DNA of 64,000 nucleotides, taken from Lineus longissimus (taxonomy: Eukaryota; Nemertea; Pilidiophora; Heteronemertea; Lineidae). Where the stretch lies: assembly GCF_910592395.1 (NCBI RefSeq), contig NC_088318.1, positions 6,780,756 through 6,844,755 of the forward strand, written 5' to 3'. The notes beneath the pieces are model-generated. The model saw only the letters and a program-made list of their open reading frames with translations. It was not told the origin of the DNA and did not search any database. Position 1 is the first letter of the stretch. Every line of letters starts with the position of its first letter. The position numbers and the translations under genes were made by a program. Of this stretch, positions 63,754 through 64,000 are shown in pieces.

Positions 63754-64000
63754 CGCCTTCTCCGTTTTGCTGTTCTGCTTTGAAAACCTTGTAACTGGCC
63801 TTCTTCAATTTCTCCACGTTCATCAAAAAATCTGCGATGTCTTCCCCAAGTAAACTGATGCACTTTTGACGATTATTCTTCAAATAGAGGTGAAACCAGG
63901 TGTCACCTTTAAAGCTCGTCACATCAACGTTGCACCGTTTGCCGACTGCTATGGTGCAGCGTATGTTTTTTGTACTTCTGGTATTCTTTGTCGAACTCAT
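63611..64000 (-). CDS. ORF with PC4-like N-terminal domain
   Basis: 129 codons with an ATG exactly at the window edge (63998-64000); the gene may extend further. Residues 20-65 (VDVTSFKGDTWFHLYLKNN, KCISLLGEDIADFL) resemble the beta-sheet plus helix of PC4/p15-type single-stranded-DNA-binding coactivators. The tail is glutamine/arginine-rich. The fold match is by eye and weak. First gene of the co-oriented Polinton block seen here. Confidence 0.45.
   Translation of the reverse strand: MSSTKNTRSTKNIRCTIAVGKRCNVDVTSFKGDTWFHLYLKNNRQKCISLLGEDIADFLMNVEKLKKASYKVFKAEQQNGEGDGRGKGQQQRAELRCRQNEEQNVEDEFFQAGDAKKAPQTRGRKRKYE

Larger units (their letters stand above)
55563..64000 (-). mobile_element. Endogenous Polinton/adintovirus-like element, incomplete
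   Basis: At least ten minus-strand genes in one direction with short gaps or overlaps. Capsid protein, minor virion-type proteins, packaging ATPase and a retrovirus-type integrase together define a Polinton/Maverick (adintovirus-like) element; a deoxynucleoside kinase and a zinc-finger protein are also present. Polymerase B and the terminal repeats are not in the window and may lie beyond 64000. Most genes carry frameshifts or stops. The left part ends in a protease fragment 150 bp from the YR element N2. Confidence 0.85.

Overview
The window reads as repeat-dense chromosomal DNA of an animal, most likely an aquatic invertebrate. Spliceosomal introns are visible. It carries a Mag-like Ty3/gypsy element, a BEL/Pao remnant, tyrosine-recombinase (YR) retrotransposons with split direct repeats, PIF/Harbinger transposons with their Myb-like partner gene, and Polinton/Maverick (adintovirus-like) virion genes. 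That mix, plus scattered TAGGCCTA words, is common in molluscs, echinoderms, hemichordates and cephalochordates; the sequence does not decide between them. I found no convincing ordinary host gene. Nearly every coding stretch belongs to a mobile element.

Layout. 1-4.4 kb: diverged ~300-bp repeats, a Tc1/mariner-type MITE (1649-2220) and an inverted-repeat element (3086-4423). 4.76-13.9 kb: a complete gypsy element with two 189-bp LTRs that I read as identical and one intact 1383-codon gag-pol. Its leader is inflated to 4.1 kb by an insert bounded by 85-bp inverted repeats, which holds an 89-bp satellite and foldback elements. 14-20.5 kb: non-autonomous elements, a HARBI1-like scrap and a mosaic of local duplications. 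22.0-24.8 kb: a 5'-truncated BEL/Pao pol on the minus strand. 26.8-27.3 kb: a stray Polinton-type cysteine protease.

27.7-46.2 kb is a three-level nest. A decayed minus-strand YR retrotransposon (N1) is split at the active-site end of its recombinase by a HARBI1-like transposon (P1, 27861-40952). P1 is in turn interrupted inside the intron of its transposase by a second Harbinger (P2, 30811-40001). P2 is present as one complete copy followed by a mostly inverted copy, giving two ~4.3-kb arms mirrored about position 35285.5 with no net length difference. N1 gag also carries a 350-bp foldback MITE.

46.8-55.4 kb is a second YR retrotransposon (N2, plus strand), apparently intact. It has A1...B1-A2-B2 split direct repeats, a leader with an array of similar hairpins, a three-exon gag whose exon phases all match, and RT/RNase H and YR reading frames that each begin at a splice acceptor.

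55.5-64 kb is a co-oriented minus-strand Polinton/adintovirus-like block running off the right edge. In transcription order it holds a basic ORF pair, a deoxynucleoside kinase, a zinc-finger protein, a retrovirus-type integrase, a packaging ATPase, three minor or unknown virion-type proteins, the major capsid protein and the first 38 codons of a protease. Most of these frames are broken by frameshifts or stops, so it looks like a decaying endogenous copy unless the breaks are assembly errors. DNA polymerase B is not in the window.
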